Shown one piece after another: positions 31,501 to 42,062 of a stretch of 64,000 bases of DNA. The notes beneath the pieces were generated by a model. That model made no database searches, was not told the DNA's origin, and saw nothing but the letters and a program-made list of their open reading frames with translations. The translations under genes and the position numbers were made by a program. The number at the start of each line of letters is the position of its first letter. Within the stretch, counting starts at the first letter, position 1. This stretch comes from Anoplolepis gracilipes (lineage: Eukaryota > Arthropoda > Insecta > Hymenoptera > Formicidae): NCBI RefSeq assembly GCF_047496725.1, contig NW_027328669.1, forward strand, positions 2,072,501-2,136,500, given 5' to 3'.

Positions 31501-33354
31501 TGTTGGTGTAATGCAGGGAGCGGTCGCTGAGGTACGATTGGATGATTCGGCGGAGGTATTCCGGCACGCCGAAGCGGGCCATGGCTCTTTGGATACATCT
31601 CCAGGGCAGGGTGTTAAAGGCGTTCGAGATGTCAAGAGACACGCCGATTGCCACCCTGCCCTCCCGCACCGCGGCCTCCGCAAAGGCGCGCACCCTTAGT
31701 ACTGCGTCCACGGTTGATCTTCCACCGCGGAAGCCGTACTGCCGGTCATCCAAGTTCGGCCCTATGCTTTCAAAGTGCTTGACGAGGCGATTGGCGACTA
31801 TCCTTTCCAGGATTTTGCCAGCCTCGTCGAGCAGACATATGGGCCTGAACGACGAGGAGGTCTCCGTGTCTTTGCTTTCCTTGTGCAAGAGGACCAGATT
31901 GGCCCTCTTCCACCTCTCGGGGAAGATTCCCAGTCTGAGGCACTCCGAATACAGGTGCGAGAGATGCCCACCTATCACCTCAAAGGCTCCACTCCACGCC
32001 TTCCTAGGGAGGCCATCGGGTCCGGGGGCCTTGGTGCCGCGGAGTCTTCTCCTGCACCTCTCCATTTCGTCCCCCGAGACCTTCAGCTCCTCCAACCATT
32101 CGGGTCCTCCCCCCGTAAGGATGGGGGAAAGGGTATCCTCCTCCTCGGACGGGGGAAAGAGCCCTCCGACCACCCGGTCCAGGGCTTCCGGGTCTCCGTA
32201 GCCGGTGGCCCTCTATTGCGGAGCTTCCCGAGAACCATCTGGTAAGGTCGTCCCCAAGGGTTCTCTTCTAACTGCACTAGGAGCTCGTCCTACGCCCTGG
32301 CTTTCGCCTTTTTGATCTCTAAGCGTAGGGCGTTCCTGGCCACTCTGTACGCCTGGTAAAGGCCTATCACTACCTCTACCGGCCTATCCCTCTTCTTGGC
32401 CCGGGCGTATATCCTCCTTTGGTGGACCGAGGATTGTCGCAATTCCGCGATCTCCCCGTTCCACCAGTACGCCGCTCTACAGCCTTGTCGACCAGCCTTG
32501 ATCCGAAGCATTGACGCATCACATGCGTCAGACATGACGCCCCGGATCTACTCAACCTCCTGGTCGATGTCTTTACTGGCCTCTCTCGGTTCTCCTCTCC
32601 CCAACCATGTGGCTAAGAGGATTGAGGCCATAAAGGCGTCCTCGTTCATTTTCTTTGTGCTCCAGCGCCTAGGAGAAGTCGTCTCTCTCAGCTGTCGACG
32701 CTGGAGCACCTGCTCAGGTGTGACCACGAGGCCGTAGACTATGTACATATGGTCCGACAATGTCTCGACCTCAGTGGCCACTCTCCACTCTAGCACCTTG
32801 TTGAGGGTCGCCGGGGATGCCCAGGTAAGGTCCACCACCGACTCCCTTCTTTCCCGTATGCAGGTGCTTATTCCTCTCTCATTGAGCAGCCTTAAATCCA
32901 GTGTCACGGCCCACTCCTCGACCGCGACACCTCGGCGGTCCGTCCTCGGGGAACCCTACGACATCGATTTTGCATTAAAGTCCCCCGAGACTACCACCCG
33001 TCCCACTCCACTCCCGCTGATGATAGCGGAAAGAGAGTCCAACCTCTCGGCAAATCCTGAGAGGTCCTGGCTAGGCGGCAGGTAGACCCCGACGACCAAA
33101 ACGGGTCCCCACCTGACCGCCACCCACCCTTTGCCCTTGCCCACCAGTGTTGCGGGAAGTGAGGCCGGAGCATCCGCCCTCCATGTAACCGCTACGGAGC
33201 CCAAATCGTTCCCCACCCACGAAGGGTGCTCGGGGATCTGGTACGGCTCCGCAGCAATGCCCAAACCACAACCACGCTCTGTCAGAGTGTGCACAAACAA
33301 ATCTTGCGCCTGACGGGCGTGGTTGAGATTTGCCTGCAGGACCCAAGCCGCCAT
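31500..33354 (-). pseudogene. ORF2 of G, endonuclease to RT motif A
   Basis: ATG 33354 (AAWVLQANLNHARQAQDLF, AEPYQIP, VVVSGDFNAKS). TAG codons at 32956-32958, 32548-32550 and 32290-32292 interrupt one otherwise open frame; comparison with M, B and H puts Trp at each site. Between them: RGISTCIRERRESVVDLTW, TLSDHMYIVY, AAYWWNGEIAELRQSS. An 8-bp deletion relative to H (about 32190) shifts the frame. RT then reads KAPGPDGLPRKAW, RPICLLDEAGKILERIV, QYGFRGGRSTVDAV and motif A VSLDISNAFNTLPW. Motifs B and C are absent. Confidence 0.85.
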
Positions 33355-33629
33355 TTATTTATTATTTAAATTTTGACTCGAGCCTGCCTCCGATCCCTTT
33401 AAAGAAGAGGGGCTTTCGGGACCCTTTTCCCATTCTGTACCCTCTCCTTCAGTGGGGTACTCTAAGGGAAAGAGAATTTTATCCTCATCCTCCTTTTTGT
33501 TTCCTCTCTTCGCCTCGGTCTCACCCACCATCCCAGCTACCGCTGCTCCGGCGGTTACCGGCGGTACCCCCTCCAGGGTATTCTCCCCTTCTTTGATGTC
33601 GGGGACACACCCCGTTTCCTCATTCCCCT

Positions 33630-36008
33630 CTATTTTCTCCCTTCCTCCTTCAGCTGCTTATTGGGGGGTGAGGAGCAAGAATTGTTAAGGTCTTTGGCCT
33701 TTTTCTCCAATTCTCCCTCTCTTTTCTTCTTCGGTTGCGACCTAGGGGTTGACGCGCCGTGAGGCGTGGGAGTTCCCACATCCATTGCCCTCTTTGACGC
33801 GTCCGGTCTTTCTCCCTTTATAGAGGAGGGTTTCCCGCCAGGGCTCTCCCCTGCGGGCCTGCATGTTTCCCCACTAGGGGCCCCGGCAGTTCGCCCAGAC
33901 ATGCGGCCTCCCTGCGCTATGGGGCAGGCCGCATTCCCTGCCCTATGTCTTGCCGGCTTCCCCCTATCCGCGCATATGGGACATCTGGGCGCCGCCCTAC
34001 AGTCCGCTCGGTGTCCCTCCTCCCCGCACTGGAAGCAACCGAATCTCCGTTCCACGGCTGCCGTGCATCTAGACTGTACGTGTCCTCTACCCAGGCATTT
34101 AAAGCACTGGAGGGGCCTTTCCTCCAGCAATTCAACCCTGGTATGGGCCCATCCAACCCTGATTCTGCCAGCTTTCGCCACCAAATTGGCGGCAGCTGCA
34201 GGGCATTTGGCCCACGCCGACCCCATCTCGTTGGGGGCTCTTCGAATCGCCCCCACCTTGATGTCCCCGTGAGCACATCCACCGACTTCTGCGATTGCGT
34301 CCCTTACCTCCGAAGCCTGGACTACGTCGTCCAGGTCTCGGAACAGGAGCTCCGCAGTCTTGGTAGGGAGGGACACTTTAACTCCCTCCGCCCCCTCCAA
34401 CGCCTTCCTAAGTTTGGAGGCAAAAGCCATAGCTTTTTGGCTGGCTCTCTCTCCTCCCACTTCATATATAATCGCCCCTGTCAGGGCCCTTCTGTTCCTG
34501 AGCTCTGTAATATTGAGCTCAGTCAGGTCGATCTGGCCCCTCGCATGGCGGACCATTTCGCCGTACTGCCCATCCGGGCATGTCAGGACAACCGCCGCAG
34601 TGCGGAGGACCCTTATCGGCCTGGGGGCACCAGCTCTCTTTTTCCCCCCATTATGGAGTTCAGGTGGCAGTGGTCTCTTCTTCTCCCCCTTCTCCTTTCC
34701 CTTCACCTTGGCTGTCAGGGGTGCCGGGAATGCGGTCTCCTTCCTGATCCTCAGTTTCCCTTTCCTTCCCAGTGCCGCCGCATATGTGAGCCGCTCCTTG
34801 TCGACTGCCCGCGACGGCCCTGGGACGGGTCCTCCCCCGCCTTTAAGCATGGCGGTTTTAGTTCCTCTTTCCTTTTGTCCTCTGGAGGGGCCATGATTCT
34901 CTCCCACAAAGGTCGATCCCGAGGCGAGGTTTTCGGCATACCTGACCTCTACCATCAGGTCTCCCTCTCCGAGATACTTCCGCCCTTTGATGATCTTAAG
35001 GGCCTCGGACACGACCTCCCTCACATTCCAGCCCACCTCGGGGTTGGCCTTAATTCTTATCTTCCCCTCCTCCATGAGCGAGAGGGAGATTGGCGGTTTT
35101 TTACTTTGGGGTTGCGGTACTTCCAGTTTCCTCGCCGTACCCTTTTTTTTCCCCTCCTTTCTTTTGTCCAGTCTTACCTCCCCTTTTATATTTGAGACCT
35201 TCCCCCCTTTGATGATCCCGCGGGGGATGTGTTTGTCCCCATGGATTTGGGAGCCACCGAGTCAGCTTCTGGGGCCCTTTTCTCCAGGAGCGGTTCGGTT
35301 TCTATCTCCTCGCTGGAGCCTTTTTCCGCATAATTAATTACCCCCATACCCTCTTTGCTCCTTGTACGAGGGGCAGGGGTAGGGGTATTTGAAGCCACCT
35401 CCAGGGGAGGTTCTTTCCTCCTGATGGGTGTCCCTTCCTCCACTCTTTTTCTTAGGAGTACATTCTCCTCTTTAAGCGCGGTCTCTCTCCGCGTCAACTC
35501 CTCCATTTGGCGCTGAAGAGAACCGCTCGTTCCCTTCAATTCTTCGACGTCCCTTCTCAGTTTGGTATTTTCCTCAATGAGGGCCCCAAACTGAGCCTTG
35601 GTCTCCTCCAATTGCCTCCTTACTTCATCAAAGGACATGCTTCCCCTACTGGCTATGGTAACCGCCCCCGCAGAGATCACCAGCACGGCTTCCTTAAGAA
35701 GCCTGACGAGGTCTCCTTTGAAATTCTTGGAGACCTTCGTCACCTTCTCCACCGCCTGTGTTGCGGTGAGAATCTCTGCGCAGACATCAGCTGCCGGAGA
35801 GTTTTTTAATTCCTTCTCAATCTTCTTTTGAGATTTTAGCTTTTTCCAGGCTTTATTCTTTTTCCCTGGCAGAGCAGACCTGTCCCCTGACCACAGGGAC
35901 ACTAGCGGCCGTTCCGACCGAGGCTATCCTTCCTCTTCCTTCCGCGAGACTCGCAGTGCCTCCCGTTACGCCCACCTCCTTATTTATATTTATTTTTGTT
36001 GACTCCAT
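33630..36008 (-). pseudogene. ORF1 of G with three CCHC zinc knuckles
   Basis: Starts ATG 36006-36008 (MESTKININKEVG). Frame change near 35890, then a long Glu/Lys coiled coil (FDEVRRQLEETKAQ..LRRDVEELKG..ETALKEENVLLRKRV) to a stop at 35186. A second shift leads to 481 codons from 35075: VVLTCPDGQYGEMVRHARG, VEVRYAENLASG, AWAKCPAAAANLVAK, then CFKCLGRGHVQSRC, CFQCGEEGHRADC and CPICADRGKPARH...C. The tail is Lys/Ser-rich. Gag-like RNA-binding protein by family. The native frame probably ended at the TAA directly before the ORF2 ATG. Confidence 0.85.
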
Positions 36009-36990
36009 TTTTTGATAATTCCCGCTCCCCGCTACGGCTCCGTCACCCAGGGTATACCCTCACCTGTCGCAGAGTGTCCCGAAACGTGACCGGCAACACT
36101 CCACGACAGGGCCCCAAGTTCCCCCGGGGGGGGTGACATACGACACGGGCCGGGGGATATACATCCCCGGTATTGGTCCCCAGCCCCTTACTCACCTATG
36201 GAGGTTTTGACGCCTCCATGGGCTTTCGGGGGTTCCCGGTTTCCGACCTCCGGGAGACCGCAGCGGGTGGTGCCACCCGGGAAGCCCCATGGACGGTTGG
36301 GACTGGTCGCCGCTCCCCCGCCCAGTCTTACCCGCCATGGCGACCAGCTTGCACACGCCCTTGACGGAAGTTACCTCCCGCCAGAGGGCCCCGACGGTGC
36401 ACCGCTTTGGAAGGGAAACGGTCACGATACACACTCGGGCTCCATCCCGCCGTCGAACCCTGCCTCGGAATACGTCCGAGCGGCTCCAACGGCCGGGCCG
36501 ACCCGGCGCCGCTGGGCTATGCCCGTACGGCCCGCGTCGGCCCTCTCCGTCTCCCCGACACCGTCCTCGGAAAACGTCCAAGCGGCTCGAATGAGGCCCG
36601 GCCCGATGGGTCCGGGAGTTCCGAAAATTCATTGGCCCGTCCGTTCTTCCCGCGGCGCACACTCAGGGGTAGAACCCACTAAGCCGCCTGCACGCGAGAT
36701 GGAGCCCCACTGTGGGAGGCCAGCCCATGCCAGCACCCACATCCCCCCGAGGGACGCCGCACGGCGGGAACACCCACACGTGCGGAAACCTTCCTGTGCC
36801 AGGAGCACCCAGCAGTGTGTCACGGGCGGGGAGCAGTCCTCCCTCAACGGTGCCGTACCACCGGGCGGTTGCACTCAGGGCCGCCTACCTTTACCAGCGA
36901 TTGGGTCCGCACTTTAGACCACCCCCAAGGGGTTGGGCGCAGTCTCTAAGGGAGTCGCTGGGCTCCCCTTGTACCCTTACTAAAAGTACT
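36009..36990 (-). other. 5' UTR of G
   Basis: GC-rich leader, homologous to that of B (19725-20725), including CGGTGGTACGGCACCGTT and the CCATGGGGCTTCC..GGTGGCACCACCCG block. CTCGGA.TACGTCCGAGCGGCTC-type repeats recur near 36470 and 36560. No supported ORF. Confidence 0.6.
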
Positions 36991-37113
36991 GTGCGCTCTT
37001 AGTTTCCCTTCCATCCCGGAGGTTCACCCAACTTGGCCGGAGCCGTGTGGGTGTTCCATGGAGTTTCAGGGTTAAGCCTCCTCACCACGACAAGGTGGCG
37101 CACGACGAGGAGG
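36991..37113 (-). ncRNA. HDV-like ribozyme, 5' end of G
   Basis: Minus-strand fold: P1 CCTCCTC (37113-37107) with GAGGAGG (37083-37077), seven perfect pairs; J1/2 GTC; P2 GTGCGC (37103-37098) with GCGCAC (36996-36991); P3 CACC/GGTG around L3 TTGTCGT; P4 from ACCCT/AGGG plus TCCAT/ATGGA; J4/2 CTAAGA (37002-36997). P1 begins immediately after TTAGGTT, so the predicted cut is the telomere/element boundary. Confidence 0.88.
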
Positions 37114-37127
37114 AACCTAACCTAACC
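37114..37127 (-). repeat. (TTAGG)n telomeric spacer between C and G
   Basis: Minus strand GGTTAGGTTAGGTT joins the poly(A) of C to the first ribozyme base of G. Confidence 0.95.
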
Positions 37128-38262
37128 TTTTTTTTTTTTTTTTTTGTCTGAAAATGCGTTACGCATTTCCCGAGGGGCGGGAACTCCCCGGGGGTATGTG
37201 GGACTCCCCCTATTTAACGGGGTATACCCACTAAAACCAGATGGTGGTCCTCTCGGCGGTTGGCGGGTGGGCCCTGGGGTCGCGTTAGCATTCAACCAGG
37301 ACCCACCCCTGCCTTTCTCCCCCAGATGGTCGGAAGAGATTCCTGCCTTTTAATGCGTCACTGAGAGAAACTTCAGTGACGCATTAACGGCGGCGTTGCG
37401 GGACCACCACGCAACCCCGCCGCCTTCCCTGGGGCCAAGGTGCAATGGGGAGTGGGTGTTCCCGCACCCACTCCCCCTTGACCCCTGGGAGAGGTGAGAA
37501 TATGACTCTCTCCGCTCCCGCTAATGGCCTGATTGAAAGCCGTTTTGGGGCGAGGAGGGTAAAAGACCCCCCGAGTTCACTGCCCCGTGGGGGAGAGGGG
37601 GAAAGACTATGTCTTACCCCTTCCTACTCCCCCACTTGACCGTCATCCCCCTTTATTGGGAGATGACGGAGAGAGAGGTGTGTTCCACCTCCCCCTATTC
37701 TCCGCTCGAGGAGGGACGGAACATAGTTCTCCCCACCCAGAGTATGACCGTCGTCGACCCCCAGGTCCCCACATAAGGGGCACCTGGGGGCCGATCTGCA
37801 TCCCACTCTGGAGTGGTGTTACAGGTGTACCACACCGGTTAACAGGTGTAACACCTGTTACCACGGTCCACTCCAGAGCGGCAGGAGGTGCTCAGGTGCT
37901 CCACTGTGAGGCACCTGAAACATCTCAGAGGGCTGTCTTGTAGATCTTTTTTGATCTTATCGCCACCCCCTCTCCTCTCCTTCCCATCTTTTCCGCCCTC
38001 AGTGTTACTGGGGCGGACCTCTCCGTTACCCTTCCCCGACTTTCTTTTCTTCTTTACCTCTCTCCACTCCTGCTCCTGTCCCTTTTTCTTTTTCGTCTCC
38101 CTTTTCTCTCCCACCTTGGGAACCCTATTGGGATCTTTCTCTCCAGTGTAACTCGGTTTCTCATGGAGAGCCCGAGCCACTTCCTCTCTAATAAGGATGC
38201 GAATTGCATCCTGGTCGGGAAAGGGTGTGGGCGGGGGTGCAACTGTTTGCACCGGGGGGAGG
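37128..38262 (-). mobile_element. Element C: short telomere-inserted element, ORF1 only
   Basis: Minus strand, 1.13 kb, with TTAGG repeats on both sides. It starts CCTCCCCCCGG right after TTAGGTT, carries an ORF1 relic, then a 3' UTR with three strong hairpins: AATGCGTCACTGA/TCAGTGACGCATT (37352-37385), a GGCGGCGTTGCG stem (37388-37424) and GGGGAGTGGGTG/CACCCACTCCCC (37447-37476). Then TTTTAGTGGGTATACC, GGAGTCCCACATACCCC, the ATGC/GCAT hairpin (37154-37166) and 18 A. No ORF2 sequence is present. Confidence 0.85.
37624..38252 (-). pseudogene. ORF1 relic of C with zinc knuckles
   Basis: Minus strand from ATG 38252: IRILIREEVARALHEK (helix shared with K ORF1), a Lys/Glu/Gly-rich linker with EWREVKKKRKSGK, then CFRCLTVEHLSTSC and the start of a second knuckle, RCYTC, stopped by TAA at 37839. 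In a shifted frame APRCPLCGDLGVDDGHTLGG follows as a third knuckle. It ends in 3' UTR-like sequence at about 37624. Confidence 0.75.
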
Positions 38263-38282
38263 AACCTAACCTAACCTAACCT
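38263..38282 (-). repeat. (TTAGG)4 array at the 5' side of C
   Basis: Plus strand AACCTAACCTAACCTAACCT. On the minus strand the coding-like ...GCGATTCGCGAGG of the neighbouring relic runs into TTAGG without spacer. Confidence 0.95.
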
Positions 38283-38890
38283 CGCGAATCGCTTTCACAG
38301 CATCATTTACATTAATAATATTGTTACGTTGCAAAACGTTACAAAATTGTTTAAACTTTTCATTCACGAGATGTGTATTTTGACACAACCATGATGCATA
38401 TAATCGATATAATTTTCAAAATTGAATAAATGTAATAATGTTTAAGGTTGCATATACAAAGACTTATTAGATAATGTTAATTTAACAATCCTTGATCCGT
38501 TTAATTTAATCATTTGGATAGATAGATCGCAGATCTATAATGGCTGACTTTCAGTCAATTGTACATATCGTTCAATGTCTGTACGTTTCTGCATCAATAA
38601 GTGCCAGAGTACGATAGGCAATACTACTCGATTGCCTTGGTTATCACCAAGTATCAATTCCACATAAGACATAGCTCCAACGCTTATTCCAATCTCCAAA
38701 TATTTGTAAGATGTCGGGGTTAAGGTATAACCAAGTATGCAAACCGCACGATGAGATGAAACGCTATATAAAATATTAAAATATATATTAAAAAATAATA
38801 TTTAGAAAATAATATTTAGAAAATAAATGAAACTTACATTTTTTTATTGAATTTCACCGTTCTCAATCGGAATGTAAAAATTCATCTTGT
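38283..38890 (-). pseudogene. Unknown two-exon gene relic cut by telomeric repeats
   Basis: Minus strand. Exon 1 (near 38880-38837): MNFYIPIENGEI then an A-run with a TAA and a GTAAGT donor. After an AT-rich intron and TATATAG acceptor (about 38768) exon 2 reads SSHRAVCILGYTLTPTSYKY, ISVGAMSYVELILGDNQGN, VLWHLLMQKRTDIERYVQL, then TAG, MIKLNGSRIVKLTLSNKSLY, a second stop, and after a one-base shift WLCQNTHLVNEKFKQFCNV and VNDAVKAIRE, where the TTAGG array begins. I do not recognise the family by name. Two stops and one shift make it a pseudogene. It is too short for a complete protein and is truncated by the repeats. Confidence 0.6.
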
Positions 38891-39289
38891 TGGTTTCTTT
38901 TGTGGAGCACATTTTTTAGCACAACCTTATGTACGGACAACTGATGCGATACTAAACTATTCAAAGTACTGCGAGCAATTTGTAATATCGCAAACCGTAA
39001 TGAGGAGGGGAGTATTTCTGGCGTAATTTTGCAAGCGCCAATGTAAAGCTGCTAAAAATTATAAAAAATCGCGTCCCCACGTGCTTTCTCGAGCGCCGTA
39101 AGTGGTTGCCGTACGATGAAATCGATACAAATATTCGGTTACAAATCTATACGACAAAGCGTGAGATAAAATTTTTGCTAAATGAAAACATATACGCCGA
39201 CAGTACGGATGTTTGCGCTGAAGAATAACGTTTCGCACAGTGGGTAAGCATTATCATGTATATTTGACTATAAATATAAATAATAAATA
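38891..39289. other. No gene seen
   Basis: AT-rich; possibly the 5' flank of the relic at 38283-38890. No ORF or repeat end. Confidence 0.45.
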
Positions 39290-40065
39290 TGTTACGTTCT
39301 GTCGGCTCCACGTTTCCCCCCCCCCCCCCCCACAAAATGAACAATAATCGTCCGATCGGTCACAAAAAACGGGTCGCGCAATAGAAAAGAACCATTACCC
39401 TCAAATAATGTTTAGACCCATTAAAAACGATATCTAAACAAATACCGGAAGAGATCAATAACGAAATCCTCTAAACAACGAAACAGACAAACACAGCTGC
39501 ATAATCTTAAGAAAGAAACAAATAATGCCGCTACGCACTGTCGGCTTCACGTTTTTCCTCCCGAAAATGAAGCAATAATCGCCCGACTAATCATAAAAAG
39601 GATCGCGCGACGAAAAATATTTTAAAACATTATTTAAAAACGATGTCAAAAGAAACGACCGAAAAGGACCGATAGTGAGATCCTCTAAATGAATAAATCG
39701 ACAAACACAGCTGCATAATCTTAAGAAAGAAACAAATAACGCCGCTACGCACTGTCGGCACGTCTTTACCTCCTATAAAGATGAAGCAATAATTGCCCAA
39801 CCAGTCATAAGAGGGCCGAGGAACGAAAAAATGTTTTAAATATTGAAATCGATGTTCAAAGAAATGATCGAAAAGAATCGATAGCGAGATCCCCTAAATA
39901 AATAAATGGATAAAAACAGCTGCATAATCTCAGGAAATAACCAAATGAAGAATCTCCAAATTTCCTAAGAGGCCGTACAGAGCCCACCAATCAGCAACAA
40001 TCAAAAATAAGGAGGAGAAGGATCTCACCGAACGACAGCTTTTTACACGTCAAGATCTCAAATAA
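39290..40065 (+). mobile_element. Truncated second copy of the TGTTACGT LTR-like repeat
   Basis: Begins TGTTACGTTCTGTCGGCTCC and follows the 28949 copy through all three 215-bp units (CTGTCGGCT at 39300, 39539 and 39752) to CGACAGCTTTTTACACGTCA, then diverges. The promoter-like part and 3' terminus are missing. A poly(C) run (39316-39332) replaces TTTTTCCTCC. Confidence 0.65.
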
Positions 40066-40811
40066 ATTCTCAAACAAATTCTCAATAAACCTATTATAAA
40101 CTTATTACAGGCATACTATATTAATATACGCATAATCAACATATCATATACACGGTAACACAATAGTTCCGGATCTTATAGCTAATTCATACATATTCCA
40201 TACACATTATTTAAATTACACACTCGATCTCTCACAATATAAACTAATCACACATTTATGCGTTTATACACACTTACACACTCTTCATCCATTCATTGTA
40301 AATATATCACGGCGTATTACATGTACATTTATACCATTATTACTTATATATATATATAAACTTTTACTACTAGTTATAATGATATACATACATATAGTTA
40401 TATAATAGCGAGTTTAATGTCTGTAAACTAATTTAGACCTTGTAATCCACAAATAACATTATGCGACATTATAAATAATTGTTAACTAATAAGTTAATTA
40501 GCGAAAGGCTCTCATATCTCTACAATTATTTAAGTTCAACGCTATAATACAATGTGGCGATAAGTTATCGTAACGCTAGTAATAATTGCGATATATCTAG
40601 AAATTAACGATATAAATATTATATTATAACGCTAGTCCCGAAGCTTCTAGAACAGTCAGGAACTGTCGGGTCACGTGAAAATTTCGGACAAACACCGTGA
40701 CCGCTTACTATTGCCCGGCGCGTGATACCCGTGACAAACACGCGTGACCAGGATCGGACCATGTTGCGCGCGCTACACTTCAGAAGGGTGGGAGCTCTTA
40801 GCGACCACGGG
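40066..40811. other. AT-rich DNA then GC-richer promoter flank, no gene
   Basis: AT-rich to about 40620. From 40640 there are CGTGACC/GGTCACG-like elements (TCACGTGAAAA, GTGACCGCTT, CGTGACCAGGA) upstream of the TATA box at 40812. Confidence 0.45.
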
Positions 40812-40848
40812 TATATAAACGGGAGCACCGTGCGCTCAGCATTCAGTT
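40812..40848 (+). promoter_or_regulatory. Candidate core promoter (TATA box and initiator)
   Basis: TATATAAA at 40812-40819 and initiators TCAGCA (40836) and TCAGTT (40843), 26 and 33 nt downstream, an arthropod-style TATA-Inr pair. It drives into a CAGTTCAGACA repeat and a long leader without a sizeable ORF, as in LTR elements. Confidence 0.5.
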
Positions 40849-40963
40849 TTCGCTCAGACAGTTCAGACAGTTCAGTTTTCGCTCAGACAGTTCAGACAAT
40901 TCAGTTTTTCGCTCAGACAGTTCAGACAATTCAGTTTTCGCCCAGACAGTTCAGACAATTCAG
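40847..40963 (+). repeat. 29-bp tandem repeat downstream of the TATA box
   Basis: Four units of TTTTCGCTCAGACAGTTCAG plus ACA(A/G)TTCAG, starting at 40847, 40876, 40905 and 40935. Each unit repeats a TCAGTT initiator-like core. Any open frame here follows from the repeat. Confidence 0.85.
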
Positions 40964-42062
40964 TTTTCGCAGTGTAGTCAGTATTCTTTCAGATCATTCA
41001 GTTTTCGCTCATTCAGATATTCGATTCAGTCAGTATTCAAATCAGTTTTCGCCCATTCAGTTCATTCAGATCAGTCAGATCGACAGTTCTTACAGTTCGG
41101 TTCTTGAGACATTCAGTATTCAGTATTAATTAAATTCACTGTACGTATAGACAGTTATTCATACGATTTAATAATCGGTTATCTTTATAGCATTCGATCA
41201 TACGTACGTTCTTACAAATTTTCACACAGTGTAATTAATATTATATCTTTGAATCAGTGTTTTTAGTTTATTACTCGGTATTATTCATACAAAATCATTA
41301 ATTCAGAGAGACTTCGAGACTAGCATATCGCGAATATTATTAAATAGTTTCCAGTTCTTGCATTTACCGTCGTATAAATTTATTCTTGATTAATTGTTTT
41401 CACTGTCACTATTATATTTCCTTTCTCTTTTTCGATTTTCACGGTACTCACAATACATATCGAGTTCTATCTATCATTTTCAAAAACATTTTATTTTAAT
41501 TTTCATTCGCAGTAAATTTATCTCTATCAACAATATAAGCGTTATATTATTTCTTCTCCAGACAATCAGATTATTATTAATGTCGCCTGTCTAATATCGT
41601 TTAAGCGTCCGAAACCTGTCCGCGCGTGAAATTATAGTCAAAGAAAAGTTCTATTAATTAATGTTATAATCCTAATAATATTGTAGATCCACATACTCGT
41701 ATACACCCGCGTGGCAGTATGTTCCCCAGTGGTTCCTGTAACATATAATAATTTAGTGAAGTGAGTACGTTGTCGTTATTATTAAGATATTCGTGTAATC
41801 ATTAACCATATTGTATACGTGTAATTTACTCGAAATATACATACCTGTGTCAGTTCGCGGCCCCTGTCCATTCCGGGCGTCGGTCATCTTCTCGGTGACA
41901 TTCTTTCTCGCCATTAATCTCTCTACGCACCTGTAAATATCGAGACAAGCTTTCTATTATAATTTTAATACTAAAAGTATCGGGCAAATTAGTGCTATTT
42001 ATCTGATGAGGTCATCCTTCCTTCACGCCTACATCGGGCTCTTTCTTTCATCCTGCGGCGAC
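40964..42062 (+). other. Long leader-like AT-rich stretch, no ORF supported
   Basis: Non-coding by eye. CTGTAACATATAAT occurs at about 41735 and again at 42247. Could be LTR or host 5' UTR. Confidence 0.35.

Larger units (their letters stand above)
31315..37113 (-). mobile_element. Element G: R1-clade retrotransposon, 3' end replaced
   Basis: Minus strand, 5.8 kb. The 5' end abuts TTAGG repeats (37114-37127) and carries an HDV-like ribozyme. Then about 1 kb of 5' UTR, ORF1 (36008-33630) and ORF2 (33354-31500). At about 31500 the reverse-transcriptase frame switches into sequence matching the J-type 5' leader (58915-59097) and the element stops at 31315. G has no 3' UTR or poly(A). Its RT is nearly identical to that of H, so the two belong to one family. 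Confidence 0.85.

Noticed and set aside
33945..35195. 416-codon plus-strand open frame
   Set aside because: Exactly antisense to G ORF1 with its zinc knuckles; low stop density is due to GC content.
38263..38282. True chromosome end at this point
   Set aside because: Sequence continues on both sides and retroelements in both orientations flank the repeats, so these are internal or subtelomeric arrays, not a terminus.
40722..41129. 135-codon plus-strand frame rich in SVFAQTVQTIQ
   Set aside because: Translation of the 29-bp tandem repeat and its flanks; other frames are equally repetitive and no start context or homology supports it.
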